Source of the DNA: Paraburkholderia caledonica NBRC 102488
GTDB lineage: Bacteria; Pseudomonadota; Gammaproteobacteria; Burkholderiales; Burkholderiaceae
Direction: 5' to 3'
Assembly (NCBI RefSeq): GCF_000685095.1
Contig: NZ_BAYE01000019.1
Location: 61,946 to 125,945, forward strand
DNA: 64,000 bases
Part shown: positions 55,531-64,000 of the stretch, piece by piece
Position numbering within the stretch: position 1 is the stretch's first letter
Layout: each line of letters begins with the position of its first letter
Notes under the pieces: model-generated
What the model was told of the DNA's origin: nothing
The model's input: only the letters and a program-made list of their open reading frames with translations
Database searches by the model: none
Position numbers and translations under genes: made by a program

Positions 55531-56919
55531 TTAGCGGATGCGCTTCGCCAGTTCGACCGCCTTGCCGATGTACGAACCCGGCGTCATGGCAAGCAGGCGG
55601 TCTTTCGCGTCTTGCGGAATAGCCAGGCCACCCACGAATGTTTGCAACGCCTCGCGCGTGATGCCCTTGCCGCGCGTCAGTTCCTTCAACTGCTCATACG
55701 GATTCTCAATGCCATAGCGGCGCATCACCGTTTGCACCGGCTCGGCCAGCACTTCCCAGCAATTGTCGAGGTCTTCGTTCAGGCGCTGTGCGTTCACTTC
55801 GAGCTTGTCGAGACCGCGGATCAGCGAGTCGTACGCGAGCAGCGAGTAACCGAACGCGACACCCATGTTGCGCAGCACCGTGGAGTCGGTCAGGTCGCGC
55901 TGCCAGCGCGAAACCGGCAGCTTGTCGGCGAGATGGCGCAGCGTAGCGTTTGCGAGCCCCAGATTGCCTTCGGAGTTTTCGAAGTCGATCGGGTTGACCT
56001 TGTGCGGCATCGTCGACGAACCGATCTCGCCTGCCTTCGTGCGTTGCTTGAAATAGCCGACCGAAATGTAGCCCCATACGTCGCGGTCGAGATCCAGCAG
56101 GATCGTATTTGCGCGCGCGACCGCGTCGAACAGTTCGGCCATGTAGTCGTGCGGCTCGATCTGGATCGTGTACGGATTGAATGCGAGCTTCAGACGCTGT
56201 TCGATCACTTCACGCGAGAACGCTTCCCAGTTGAACTCCGGATACGCCGACAAATGCGCGTTGAAATTGCCGACCGCGCCGTTCATCTTACCGAGCAGTT
56301 CGACCTTCGCGATACGGTCGATCGCGCGTTCGAGGCGTGCAGCCACATTGGCCATCTCCTTGCCGAGCGTGGTCGGGCTGGCCGGCTGGCCGTGCGTGCG
56401 CGACAGCATCGGCTGCTCGGCGTGCGCGTGAGCGAGCGCAATGAGCTTCTGATGCACCGTGCGCAGCGCCGGCAAAATGACATGTTCGCGGGCGCCCGCA
56501 AGCATCAGGCCGTGCGACGTGTTGTTGATGTCTTCCGACGTGCACGCGAAGTGGATGAACTCGCTCGCGCGCTCCAGCTCTTCCTGACCTTTAACCGATT
56601 CCTTCAGCCAGTACTCGACTGCTTTCACGTCGTGATTCGTTACGCGCTCGATTTCCTTGATGCGCGCGGCGTCGTGCGCGGTGAAGCGCTCGGCCAGTTG
56701 CAGCAGGAATTGCTCGGAGGCATCGGAAAAGCGCGGCACTTCCGCGAAACCCGCGCGCGAAAGGGCGATCAGCCAATGGATTTCGACCGTCACACGATTG
56801 CGCATGAACGCGGCTTCCGAGAGCCAGTCGCGCAGGGCTTCGGTTTTCGACGCATAGCGTCCGTCGAGCGGAGAAAGCGCATTCAGCGCGAACAGGGTGT
56901 CGGGGCGGGTGTCGGACAT
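55531..56919 (-). CDS. purB: adenylosuccinate lyase
   Basis: 462 residues from ATG 56919 (the open frame runs to 57003 but the family starts MSDTRPDTLFALNALSPLDGRY). The fumarase/aspartase-superfamily motif EIGSSTMPHKVNPIDFEN contains the catalytic Ser loop, and LSRTHGQPASPTTLGKE the catalytic His. It cleaves adenylosuccinate and SAICAR in purine synthesis. The glycosyltransferase gene lies upstream on the same strand, separated by 163 bases. Confidence 0.97.
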   Translation of the reverse strand: MSDTRPDTLFALNALSPLDGRYASKTEALRDWLSEAAFMRNRVTVEIHWLIALSRAGFAEVPRFSDASEQFLLQLAERFTAHDAARIKEIERVTNHDVKAVEYWLKESVKGQEELERASEFIHFACTSEDINNTSHGLMLAGAREHVILPALRTVHQKLIALAHAHAEQPMLSRTHGQPASPTTLGKEMANVAARLERAIDRIAKVELLGKMNGAVGNFNAHLSAYPEFNWEAFSREVIEQRLKLAFNPYTIQIEPHDYMAELFDAVARANTILLDLDRDVWGYISVGYFKQRTKAGEIGSSTMPHKVNPIDFENSEGNLGLANATLRHLADKLPVSRWQRDLTDSTVLRNMGVAFGYSLLAYDSLIRGLDKLEVNAQRLNEDLDNCWEVLAEPVQTVMRRYGIENPYEQLKELTRGKGITREALQTFVGGLAIPQDAKDRLLAMTPGSYIGKAVELAKRIR

Positions 56920-57082
56920 GATGGCGGCTGGCTCTAGGCGTTGAGCGCTCACTGAACTCACGGTGAGCGGATCGGAACGGAAGGGAACCGCGAATTTTAC
57001 CACTAGAGCAGCATCCGCCCGGAGCGCCGGCCGCCGGAGCGCCGGCCTTCATTGAACGTGCCGCGACGAAAGACTGCGACGC

Positions 57083-57835
57083 TCAAGCCGGCGTGCCTTC
57101 GTAGCAAGGGAAGAGCGTAGACAGGATGAACGAAGGCATCGAGTAGCGCGAAAAACAGCGCGATGTCGAGCCCGGATGCACGATATGCAGACAACTCGCC
57201 TGCGGATCGTCCGCGGCAATGACTTTGCAACCTGCTTCGACCACGGGCCGGATAAAACTTTCGTCGTCGCACAGGTCGATATCGTCGAAGGCGGACACCG
57301 CAGCCAGCGCCTTTTCGTACACGTATGAGAAGCCATAGAACAGCACGAAGTCCGCGCCTATCTGCATTTTTTCGTGGAACTCCACATGACTGACCGACTG
57401 GCCGCTCAGTTCGTAATGCAGGCCGACTTTCGCGTTGAGGTCCATATAGCCGAGGAATCGCGTGTGCGGCGCATACATGAAAAAGCCCGACAGCTTGACG
57501 AGATCGGCGCGGTTCTCACGCATCGTCGTGACCATGTGGGCGAGGTAATGCGGCGCATAGTGGTCGTCGTCGTCGAAATGGGCGACCACCGTACCGCGCG
57601 CTTCGCCGATCAGAAAGTTACGCTTCGAGCCGATCGACATTCGCGCCGGCGAATGAAAATAGCGAATGCGTGCGTCCTGCGACGCCAGCGCCATCAGATA
57701 CGCGCTCGGCACGGCGCTGTCATCGAGAATCAGCCATTCCCAGTCGACTCGTTGGCGCAACACGCAGCGCGTGATGGCAGGCAGCAGGTGCTCACGATTG
57801 GCGGTCGGCGTGATGATCGAAACGAGTGGCGGCAT
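57083..57835 (-). CDS. family 2 glycosyltransferase
   Basis: 250 residues from ATG 57835 (a TTG at 57859 would add 8 residues; neither has a good ribosome-binding site). A GT-A fold: LVSIITPTANREHLLPAITR, the metal-binding DxD in VAHFDDDDHYAP, and the later LCDDESFIRPVVEAG. It would transfer a sugar from a nucleotide sugar. It is alone, with no other envelope or polysaccharide genes nearby, so the acceptor is unknown. Confidence 0.85.
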   Translation of the reverse strand: MPPLVSIITPTANREHLLPAITRCVLRQRVDWEWLILDDSAVPSAYLMALASQDARIRYFHSPARMSIGSKRNFLIGEARGTVVAHFDDDDHYAPHYLAHMVTTMRENRADLVKLSGFFMYAPHTRFLGYMDLNAKVGLHYELSGQSVSHVEFHEKMQIGADFVLFYGFSYVYEKALAAVSAFDDIDLCDDESFIRPVVEAGCKVIAADDPQASCLHIVHPGSTSRCFSRYSMPSFILSTLFPCYEGTPA

Positions 57836-58107
57836 GGGCGGGGCCGCGTTGCGCGGCAAGGTGAGGTGACGTGGGTAGAGGAATGACCGATGTGTGCCGG
57901 CCGTGTCCGCGATGGCGGTGTAGCGGAACGAGGGTTGACCGCCCGCGTCGCGCGCCGACGCAAGATAGCGATGCGCGGCGCGCGGGCCTATCGGCGAAAT
58001 CCGATTTTTTGACGAAGCTGCGATAAAGCCGTCGCGGCCAACGCCGGTGTCGCCACGACACCCACTAGAATGCTGACTTCTTCTTTCTCGCCGGCAGCAG
58101 GCTTCGC

Positions 58108-59064
58108 ATGGAACTGAAATGGCTGGAAGACTTCGTCTCGCTCGCGGAAACGCGCAGTTTTAGCCGCTCGGCTGAGTTGCGTCATGTCACGCAGCCGGCG
58201 TTCTCGCGGCGCATTCAGGCGCTCGAGGCGTGGCTCGGCACCGAGTTGATCGACCGTTCGGTTTATCCGACGCGGCTCACAGCGGCGGGCCAGGTGTTCA
58301 ACGAGCAGGCGCTCGCGATGCTTTCGCAGTTCCACGAAGCCCGGGCGCTCTTGCGTGGCCATACAGCGACGCCGCAAGCGACCATCGAGTTCGCCGTGCC
58401 GCACACGCTGTCGCTCACGTACTTCCCGCGCTGGCTCCAACGCATCGAGGCGCAAATGGGCCCGATCCATACGCGGCTGCGTGCGCTCAACGTGCACGAC
58501 GCGGCGCTGTCGCTGGTGGAAGGCGGTTGCGATCTGATGATGGGTTATCACCATCCCAGTCACCCAGTCGCGCTCGATCCCGGCCGCTACGACATGCTGA
58601 CGCTAGGCAACGAGCCGATCAGCCCATTCTCCGCGCCGGGGCGCGCAGGCCGGCCGCGTCATACGTTGCCGGGCACAACCGAAGCGCCCACGCCGTACCT
58701 GTCGTACACGCCGAATGCGTATCTCGGACGCATGACCGAGGTGATTCTCGCGAACGCGCACGAACGCCTCCATCTCGACCGGCTCTACGAAACCGACATG
58801 GCGGAAGGCCTCAAGGCGATGGCGCTGGCCGGTCACGGCATCGCCTTCCTGCCGCACAGCGCGGTGGAAGACGCGGTCGCGGACGGCAAGCTGATCCGGC
58901 TCGATCGCGGTACACGCGGCACGCCCGAAGGCCAACTCACGCTGACCATGGAAATTCGGCTGTATCGAGACAAGCTGGCCGCGAAGAGCGACGACGCGCG
59001 GCAAATCCTCGTGCGGCAGTTGTGGGACGTGGTGTCGGAAGAACTCGCGCACGGCAGCGCTTAA
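58108..59064 (+). CDS. LysR-family transcriptional regulator
   Basis: 318 residues. The N-terminal helix-turn-helix (about 1-60, ELKWLEDFVSLAETRSFSRSAEL) and the LysR effector domain are complete. The following gene on the same strand, 152 bases away, is gdhA, so it may regulate gdhA or the glt importer; no direct evidence. The divergent 272-base gap to the glycosyltransferase gene shows no clear operator. Confidence 0.92.
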   Translation: MELKWLEDFVSLAETRSFSRSAELRHVTQPAFSRRIQALEAWLGTELIDRSVYPTRLTAAGQVFNEQALAMLSQFHEARALLRGHTATPQATIEFAVPHTLSLTYFPRWLQRIEAQMGPIHTRLRALNVHDAALSLVEGGCDLMMGYHHPSHPVALDPGRYDMLTLGNEPISPFSAPGRAGRPRHTLPGTTEAPTPYLSYTPNAYLGRMTEVILANAHERLHLDRLYETDMAEGLKAMALAGHGIAFLPHSAVEDAVADGKLIRLDRGTRGTPEGQLTLTMEIRLYRDKLAAKSDDARQILVRQLWDVVSEELAHGSA

Positions 59065-59157
59065 AGCGACCCGCTACCAACCTGCTTCGCCTACGACGCA
59101 AATTTGCGGCTTTTCGCGGGTTATGCAAAAAAAACATAATCGGATAAGGAAACGGCA

Positions 59158-59187
59158 TTGGATTTCAAAACGGCGTTTTTCGACAAT
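59158..59187 (+). promoter_or_regulatory. candidate gdhA promoter
   Basis: TTGGAT (59158-59163) and GACAAT (59182-59187) are 18 bases apart, about 30 bases before the gdhA start. The -10 lacks the first T. An AT-rich tract (TGCAAAAAAAACATAAT, 59123-59139) lies upstream and could be an activating UP-like element. Confidence 0.4.
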
Positions 59188-59216
59188 GCTGCTATTCGAA
59201 CAACGCCGGAGCGTTC

Positions 59217-60530
59217 ATGTCTTCCCAGCAGCAAGTCGCACAATCTGCCTCAACGTTGCAGTCCGTTCCCTCCTACCTGAATAGCGAAGACCTCGGCCCT
59301 TGGGGTAACTACCTGCGCCAGGTCGACCGCGTCGCGCCGTACCTCGGCTCGTTGTCCCGCTGGCTCGAAACCCTGAAGCGCCCCAAGCGCATCCTGATCG
59401 TCGACGTGCCTATCGAACTCGATAACGGCACCGTCGCGCACTTCGAGGGCTACCGCGTGCAGCACAACGTGTCGCGCGGTCCGGGCAAGGGCGGTGTGCG
59501 TTATCACCAGGACGTGACGCTGTCGGAAGTGATGGCGCTGTCCGCGTGGATGTCGGTGAAGAATGCTGCGGTGAACGTTCCTTACGGCGGCGCGAAGGGC
59601 GGCATCCGTGTCGATCCGCGCACCTTGTCGCGTGGCGAACTCGAGCGCATGACGCGTCGCTATACCAGCGAAATCGGCATCATCATCGGACCGAATACCG
59701 ACATTCCCGCGCCGGACGTGAACACGAACGAGCAGATCATGGCGTGGATGATGGACACGTATTCGATGAACCAGGGCCAGACGGCGACCGGCGTCGTGAC
59801 CGGCAAGCCCATCACGCTCGGCGGTTCGCTCGGCCGCCGCGAAGCGACGGGCCGCGGCGTGTTCGTGGTCGGTTGCGAGGCGGCACGCCGCATCGGCTTC
59901 GACATCGAAGGTGCTCGCATTGCCGTGCAAGGTTTCGGCAACGTCGGCGGGATCGCCGCGCGTCTGTTCCAGGAAGCAGGCGCGAAGGTGGTCGCGGTGC
60001 AGGATCACACTGGATCGCTCTACAAGTCGACCGGTATCGACGCGGTTGCTTTGCTCGATCACGTCGCGAAGACGGGCGGCGTTGGTGGTTTCCCGGAAGC
60101 CGACGCAGTCACGAATGAAGAATTCTGGACCGTCGAATCCGACATCCTGATCCCGGCTGCGCTGGAAAACCAGATTACCGAGAAGAACGCCGGCAAGATC
60201 AAGACGAAGATCGTCGTGGAAGGCGCAAACGGCCCGACCACGACGGCGGCCGACGACATCCTGCACGATCGCGGCATCCTCGTCATTCCGGACGTGGTGG
60301 CCAACGCAGGTGGCGTTACGGTTTCCTACTTCGAGTGGGTGCAGGACTTCTCGAGCTTTTTCTGGACCGAAGACGAGATCAACCAGCGCCTCGAACGCGT
60401 GATGCGCGAAGCGTTTGCCGCCGTGTGGCAGGTGTCGAGCGAGCAGAATGTGTCGGTGAGAACGGCGGCGTTTATCGTCGCCTGTAAGCGGATTTTGCAA
60501 GCGCGCGAAATGCGCGGCCTGTACCCCTGA
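59217..60530 (+). CDS. gdhA: glutamate dehydrogenase, NAD(P)-dependent
   Basis: 437 residues. The glutamate-binding PGKGGVRYHQDVTLSEV and catalytic NVPYGGAKGGIRVDPRTLS lysines are intact, and the Rossmann loop VQGFGNVGGIAARLFQEAG follows. It interconverts glutamate and 2-oxoglutarate plus ammonia. The transporter gltIJKL is 285 bases downstream, so import and deamination are linked by position. NAD or NADP preference is not clear from the sequence alone. Confidence 0.97.
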   Translation: MSSQQQVAQSASTLQSVPSYLNSEDLGPWGNYLRQVDRVAPYLGSLSRWLETLKRPKRILIVDVPIELDNGTVAHFEGYRVQHNVSRGPGKGGVRYHQDVTLSEVMALSAWMSVKNAAVNVPYGGAKGGIRVDPRTLSRGELERMTRRYTSEIGIIIGPNTDIPAPDVNTNEQIMAWMMDTYSMNQGQTATGVVTGKPITLGGSLGRREATGRGVFVVGCEAARRIGFDIEGARIAVQGFGNVGGIAARLFQEAGAKVVAVQDHTGSLYKSTGIDAVALLDHVAKTGGVGGFPEADAVTNEEFWTVESDILIPAALENQITEKNAGKIKTKIVVEGANGPTTTAADDILHDRGILVIPDVVANAGGVTVSYFEWVQDFSSFFWTEDEINQRLERVMREAFAAVWQVSSEQNVSVRTAAFIVACKRILQAREMRGLYP

Positions 60531-60641
60531 TCGCGGGTTGTCACTGCAGGAAACGGCGGGTCTGTTACCTTACCGATCCGTCGCGCATTTCACGTGAATG
60601 CGCATGCTCGAACGCGATCCACAAGAGCGCGTGTTTTGGCC

Positions 60642-60680
60642 GGCGGGCGGCATCGTTACGATGCCGCCCGCCTTTGTATA
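60642..60680 (+). terminator. intrinsic terminator of gdhA
   Basis: A 14-base perfect stem (60642-60655 with 60659-60672) around a 3-base loop is followed by TTTGTATA. It lies 112 bases after the gdhA stop, leaving the glt genes to their own AT-rich promoter region (60744-60786). Confidence 0.85.
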
Positions 60681-60815
60681 TGCCGAAACCCCGGCCGACT
60701 GTGCGAAGCGCCGCCAGGCAATAGCGGCGTGCGCGCAACAACAATGGTTTATAGCCATACTTTCAGAATAATTACTTTGCTAAACTGGCGCCGGTTCTTG
60801 CCAAGGAGATCAAAC

Positions 60816-61709
60816 ATGAAGGTTAAAAAAGCTGCGCTGCTGCTCGCGACTCTCGGACTGTTTACGGTTGGCGCGCACGCGCAAGACGCCGGTACGCTGA
60901 AGAAAATCAAGGACACGGGCGTCATTTCGCTGGGTCATCGCGAATCGTCGATTCCGTTTTCGTACTATGACGACAAGCAGAACGTCATCGGCTATTCGCA
61001 GGAATTCGCGCTGAAGGTGGTTGACGCAGTCAAGCAGAAGCTGAACATGCCGAACCTGAAGGTGAAACTGACGCCGGTCACGTCGCAAAACCGTATTCCG
61101 CTGGTGCAGAACGGCACCGTCGACATGGAATGCGGCTCCACCACGAATAATGCAGAGCGCCAGCAACAGGTGGCGTTCTCGAACACGATCTTCGTGATCG
61201 GCACGCGTCTGATGACCAAGAAAGATTCGGGCATTAAAGACTGGGCCGACCTGAAGGGCAAGACGGTCGTCACGACCGCCGGCACCACCTCCGAGCGCCT
61301 GCTTCGCAAGATGAATCAGGACAAGAGCATGGGCATGAACATCATCAGCGCGAAGGACCACGGCGAGTCGTTCCTGACGCTGTCCACCGGTCGCGCTGCT
61401 GCCTTCATGATGGACGACGCGCTGCTCGCCGGCGAGCGCGCAAAATCGAACACGCCCAACGATTTCGTGATCGTCGGCGCGCCGCAGTCGCATGAAGCTT
61501 ACGGCTGCATGCTGCGCAAGAACGATCCGGAGTTCAAGAAGGTTGTCGACGACGCAATCGCGAAGGTCGAAACTTCGGGCGAAGCCGATCAGATTTACAA
61601 GAAGTGGTTCGAAACGCCGATTCCGCCGAAGGGCCTGAACCTGAACTTCCCGGAAAGCGACGACATCAAGGCGCTCTTCAAGAGCCCGAATGACAAGGCG
61701 ATCGACTAA
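60816..61709 (+). CDS. gltI: glutamate/aspartate ABC importer, binding protein
   Basis: 297 residues from ATG 60816 (AAGGAG 7 bases upstream). The signal peptide MKVKKAALLLATLGLFTVG is cut after AHA. The mature protein has GVISLGHRESSIPFSYYDD, the glutamate-binding start of family 3, and VDMECGSTTNNAERQQQV. It captures glutamate and aspartate in the periplasm. A terminator follows before gltJ (61739). Confidence 0.96.
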   Translation: MKVKKAALLLATLGLFTVGAHAQDAGTLKKIKDTGVISLGHRESSIPFSYYDDKQNVIGYSQEFALKVVDAVKQKLNMPNLKVKLTPVTSQNRIPLVQNGTVDMECGSTTNNAERQQQVAFSNTIFVIGTRLMTKKDSGIKDWADLKGKTVVTTAGTTSERLLRKMNQDKSMGMNIISAKDHGESFLTLSTGRAAAFMMDDALLAGERAKSNTPNDFVIVGAPQSHEAYGCMLRKNDPEFKKVVDDAIAKVETSGEADQIYKKWFETPIPPKGLNLNFPESDDIKALFKSPNDKAID

Positions 61710-61738
61710 ACCTTAGCTGTTTTTTTGAAACGCTGAAC

Positions 61739-61776
61739 GAAACGGAAGGGGCGACGCGCTTCTTCCGTTTCTTTTT
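61739..61776 (+). terminator. partial terminator between gltI and gltJ
   Basis: A perfect 10-base stem (61739-61748 with 61762-61771) around a 13-base loop is followed by TTTTT. It sits in the 82-base gap between gltI and gltJ. Read-through would give less gltJKL mRNA than gltI mRNA, as is common for binding-protein operons. Confidence 0.75.
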
Positions 61777-61791
61777 GCTGGAGTCTTGGTC

Positions 61792-62532
61792 ATGTCATAT
61801 CACTGGAACTGGGGCATTCTGCTGAGTCCGGTCTCCACCGGCGAGCCGACCACCTATCTGGGCTGGCTGCTGTCGGGCTTTTGGGTGACGATTACCGTGT
61901 CGTTGTCGGCATGGGTGATCGCGTTGGTCGTCGGTTCGTTGTTCGGCGTGCTGCGCACGGTGCCGAACAAATGGGCGTCGGGCATCGGCACGCTCTACGT
62001 CGCGATTTTTCGCAACATCCCGCTGATCGTGCAATTCTTCATCTGGTATCTGGTGATACCCGAATTGCTGCCGGTCTCGATGGGCACGTGGTTCAAGCAG
62101 CTGCCGCCTGGCGCGCAGTTCTTCTCGTCGTCGATCATCTGTCTCGGGCTCTTTACCGCTGCGCGCGTGTGCGAGCAGGTGCGCTCGGGCATCAACGCAT
62201 TGCCGCGCGGCCAGCGCGCCGCGGGTCTCGCAATGGGCTTCACGCAATGGCAGACGTACCGCTATGTGCTGCTGCCCGTCGCGTATCGGATCATCGTGCC
62301 GCCGCTCACGTCGGAGTTCCTGAATATCTTCAAGAACTCGGCGGTGGCGTCCACAATCGGTTTGCTGGATCTGTCCGCTCAGGCACGCCAACTCGTCGAC
62401 TACACGTCGCAGACGTATGAGTCGTTTATCGCGGTCACGCTGGCCTACGTGCTGATCAATCTGGTCGTGATGCAACTGATGCGCTGGGTCGAAGCCAAGA
62501 CCCGGTTGCCCGGCTATATCGGAGGCAAGTGA
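61792..62532 (+). CDS. gltJ: glutamate/aspartate ABC importer, permease 1
   Basis: 246 residues from ATG 61792. Five or so membrane helices; RNIPLIVQFFIWYLVIPELL and the EAA-type motif QRAAGLAMGFTQWQTYRYV, which docks on the ATPase, are present. The stop overlaps the next start (TGATG). It forms the channel with GltK. Confidence 0.95.
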   Translation: MSYHWNWGILLSPVSTGEPTTYLGWLLSGFWVTITVSLSAWVIALVVGSLFGVLRTVPNKWASGIGTLYVAIFRNIPLIVQFFIWYLVIPELLPVSMGTWFKQLPPGAQFFSSSIICLGLFTAARVCEQVRSGINALPRGQRAAGLAMGFTQWQTYRYVLLPVAYRIIVPPLTSEFLNIFKNSAVASTIGLLDLSAQARQLVDYTSQTYESFIAVTLAYVLINLVVMQLMRWVEAKTRLPGYIGGK

Positions 62533-63209
62533 TGCACCACTTCGACTGGAGCGGTATTCCGGGTGCACTGCCCACGCTGTGGACCGGCGCGGTGGTCACG
62601 TTCAAGATCACGCTGATCGCGATCGTGATCGGCATTGTCTGGGGCACGGTCCTTGCCATGTTGCGGTTGTCGTCGTTCAAGCCTTTCGAGTGGTTCGCGA
62701 AGGGCTACGTGACGATTTTCCGCTCGATTCCGCTGGTGATGGTTCTGCTGTGGTTCTTCCTGATCGTGCCGCAGGTGCTGCAGAACGTGCTCGGTCTGTC
62801 GCCGGATATCGACATTCGTCTCGCGTCCGCGATGGTCGCTTTCTCGCTATTCGAGGCGGCGTACTATTCGGAGATCATCCGCGCGGGTATTCAGTCCGTG
62901 CCGCGCGGGCAGGTCAACGCGTCGTTCGCGCTCGGCATGAACTACGCGCAGTCCATGCGTCTCGTGGTGCTGCCGCAGGCGTTCCGTGCAATGGTGCCGC
63001 TGCTGCTCACGCAGGGCATCGTGCTGTTTCAGGATACGTCGCTCGTCTACGTGATCAGCCTCGCCGACTTCTTCCGCACCGCCACGAATATTGGCGATCG
63101 TGACGGCACGAATGTCGAAATGGTACTGTTCGCGGGCGCGTGTTATTTCGTGATCTGCGTGATCGCGTCGAGCCTCGTCAAAGGTCTTCAGAAAAAGGTC
63201 GCAAGATGA
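62532..63209 (+). CDS. gltK: glutamate/aspartate ABC importer, permease 2
   Basis: 225 residues from ATG 62532, with GGAGG 6 bases upstream; a GTG 3 bases earlier is also in frame. Five membrane helices; FRSIPLVMVLLWFFLIVPQV and the EAA motif GQVNASFALGMNYAQSMRLV are typical. The stop overlaps gltL (ATGA). It pairs with GltJ. Confidence 0.95.
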   Translation: MHHFDWSGIPGALPTLWTGAVVTFKITLIAIVIGIVWGTVLAMLRLSSFKPFEWFAKGYVTIFRSIPLVMVLLWFFLIVPQVLQNVLGLSPDIDIRLASAMVAFSLFEAAYYSEIIRAGIQSVPRGQVNASFALGMNYAQSMRLVVLPQAFRAMVPLLLTQGIVLFQDTSLVYVISLADFFRTATNIGDRDGTNVEMVLFAGACYFVICVIASSLVKGLQKKVAR

Positions 63210-63931
63210 TCTCTATCAAGAATGTTTCAAAGTGGTACGGCCAGTTTCAAGTACTGACGGACTGCACGACGGAAGTCAAAAAAGGTGAAGTGGTCGTGGT
63301 GTGCGGACCGTCGGGTTCGGGCAAGTCGACGCTGATCAAGACCGTCAATGGTCTCGAGCCGTTCCAGAAGGGCGAGATCGTCATCAACGGCCAATCGCTG
63401 ACTGACAAGAAAACCAATCTGTCGAAGCTGCGTTCGAAGGTCGGCATGGTGTTCCAGCACTTCGAGCTGTTCCCGCATCTGTCGATCGTGCAAAACCTCA
63501 CGATCGCGCAAATCAAGGTGCTCGGCCGCTCGAAAGACGAAGCGTCGGCGAAGGGGCTGAAGCTGCTCGATCGCGTCGGTCTGCGCGCACATGCGGACAA
63601 ATTCCCGGGCCAGTTGTCGGGCGGTCAGCAGCAGCGTGTGGCGATTGCGCGCGCGTTGTCGATGGATCCGATCGCGATGCTGTTCGACGAACCCACGTCG
63701 GCACTCGACCCGGAAATGATCAACGAAGTGCTCGATGTGATGGTCGAACTCGCGCAGGAAGGCATGACCATGATGTGCGTGACGCACGAAATGGGCTTTG
63801 CGAAGAAGGTCGCGCATCGCGTGATCTTCATGGACAAGGGCTTGATCGTGGAAGACGACCGCAAGGACGACTTCTTCGCCAATCCGAAGTCCGATCGCGC
63901 AAAGGATTTTCTCGCGAAGATCCTGCACTGA
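63206..63931 (+). CDS. gltL: glutamate/aspartate ABC importer, ATPase
   Basis: 241 residues from ATG 63206. Walker A GPSGSGKSTLIK, signature QLSGGQQQRVAIARAL and Walker B AMLFDEPTSALDPEM are complete, with the H-loop in VTHEMGFAKKV. It powers the uptake of glutamate and aspartate. It is the last gene of the window. Confidence 0.97.
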   Translation: MISIKNVSKWYGQFQVLTDCTTEVKKGEVVVVCGPSGSGKSTLIKTVNGLEPFQKGEIVINGQSLTDKKTNLSKLRSKVGMVFQHFELFPHLSIVQNLTIAQIKVLGRSKDEASAKGLKLLDRVGLRAHADKFPGQLSGGQQQRVAIARALSMDPIAMLFDEPTSALDPEMINEVLDVMVELAQEGMTMMCVTHEMGFAKKVAHRVIFMDKGLIVEDDRKDDFFANPKSDRAKDFLAKILH

Positions 63932-63983
63932 GATTGCGAGTGCCGCGTCGTTTCGCACGCGACCTGCCCGCAAGGGCCGCAAC

Positions 63984-64000
63984 AAAAAGCCGCTCGAAAG
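63984..64000 (+). terminator. left arm of a terminator after gltL, cut by the window edge
   Basis: AAAAAGCCGCTCG (63984-63996) is the same arm as in the gntK terminator at 55475. The right arm lies beyond 64000, so this is a prediction. Confidence 0.5.

Overview
The window is GC-rich, almost fully coding chromosomal DNA of a beta-proteobacterium. Gene content and order point to the Burkholderia/Paraburkholderia group: aroQ-accB-accC-prmA-DUF3426-tpx, tkt-gapA, fur next to bamE, dapB-exbB-exbD-leuS-lptE-holA, and an Entner-Doudoroff block edd-eda-gntT-gntK with divergent hexR. This assignment is inferred from family and gene order, not from a database search. I see no rRNA, tRNA, CRISPR array, insertion sequence or prophage.

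Layout. 1-7300 (minus strand): a sugar kinase cut by the left edge, tpx, a zinc-ribbon membrane protein, prmA, the biotin-dependent acetyl-CoA carboxylase subunits accC/accB, aroQ, a TlpA-like thioredoxin and an uncharacterised protein. 7570-13600 (plus): mpl, broken by a one-base insertion, then an esterase, an RNase II-family nuclease, aroE and mtgA. 13600-14340: a 738-base gap with a roughly 420-base element bounded by ~62-base inverted repeats. 14340-24940 (plus): a sugar-oxidation cluster (IclR regulator, dgoK, dgoA, two SDR dehydrogenases, an AraFGH-type ABC importer, an SMP-30 lactonase and an aldose epimerase). 25090-34780: pyrF, a thiL-pgpA-pncC-cupin operon, maeB, a secreted barnase-like RNase with its barstar inhibitor, rsmE, a VOC protein and a spermidine synthase-like protein. 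35100-48940: tkt, gapA, fur, bamE, dapB, exbB/exbD, leuS, lptE, holA, proA and a HemJ-like protein. 49360-55450: hexR and the gluconate/ED operon. 55530-63930: purB, a glycosyltransferase, a LysR regulator, gdhA and the glutamate/aspartate importer gltIJKL.

How the genes work together. Two sugar-acid routes both end at pyruvate plus glyceraldehyde 3-phosphate: gluconate through GntT, GntK, Edd and Eda, and a galactose/arabinose-type oxidative route through AraFGH, a dehydrogenase, a lactonase, DgoK and DgoA. The window has no sugar-acid dehydratase for the second route. GapA, Tkt and MaeB connect these products to central carbon metabolism. HexR probably controls the first route, because two similar 15-base sites overlap the hexR and edd promoters. 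GltIJKL imports glutamate/aspartate and GdhA links glutamate to 2-oxoglutarate.

Most worth a second look: the frameshift in mpl at its conserved FAHHPT motif; a strong minus-strand terminator beyond maeB with no gene before it but a foldable, promoter-like upstream region (candidate small RNA, 31072-31257); the RNase/inhibitor pair beside it; the inverted-repeat element at 13636-14057; and an in-frame 12-base tandem repeat at the start of dgoK.
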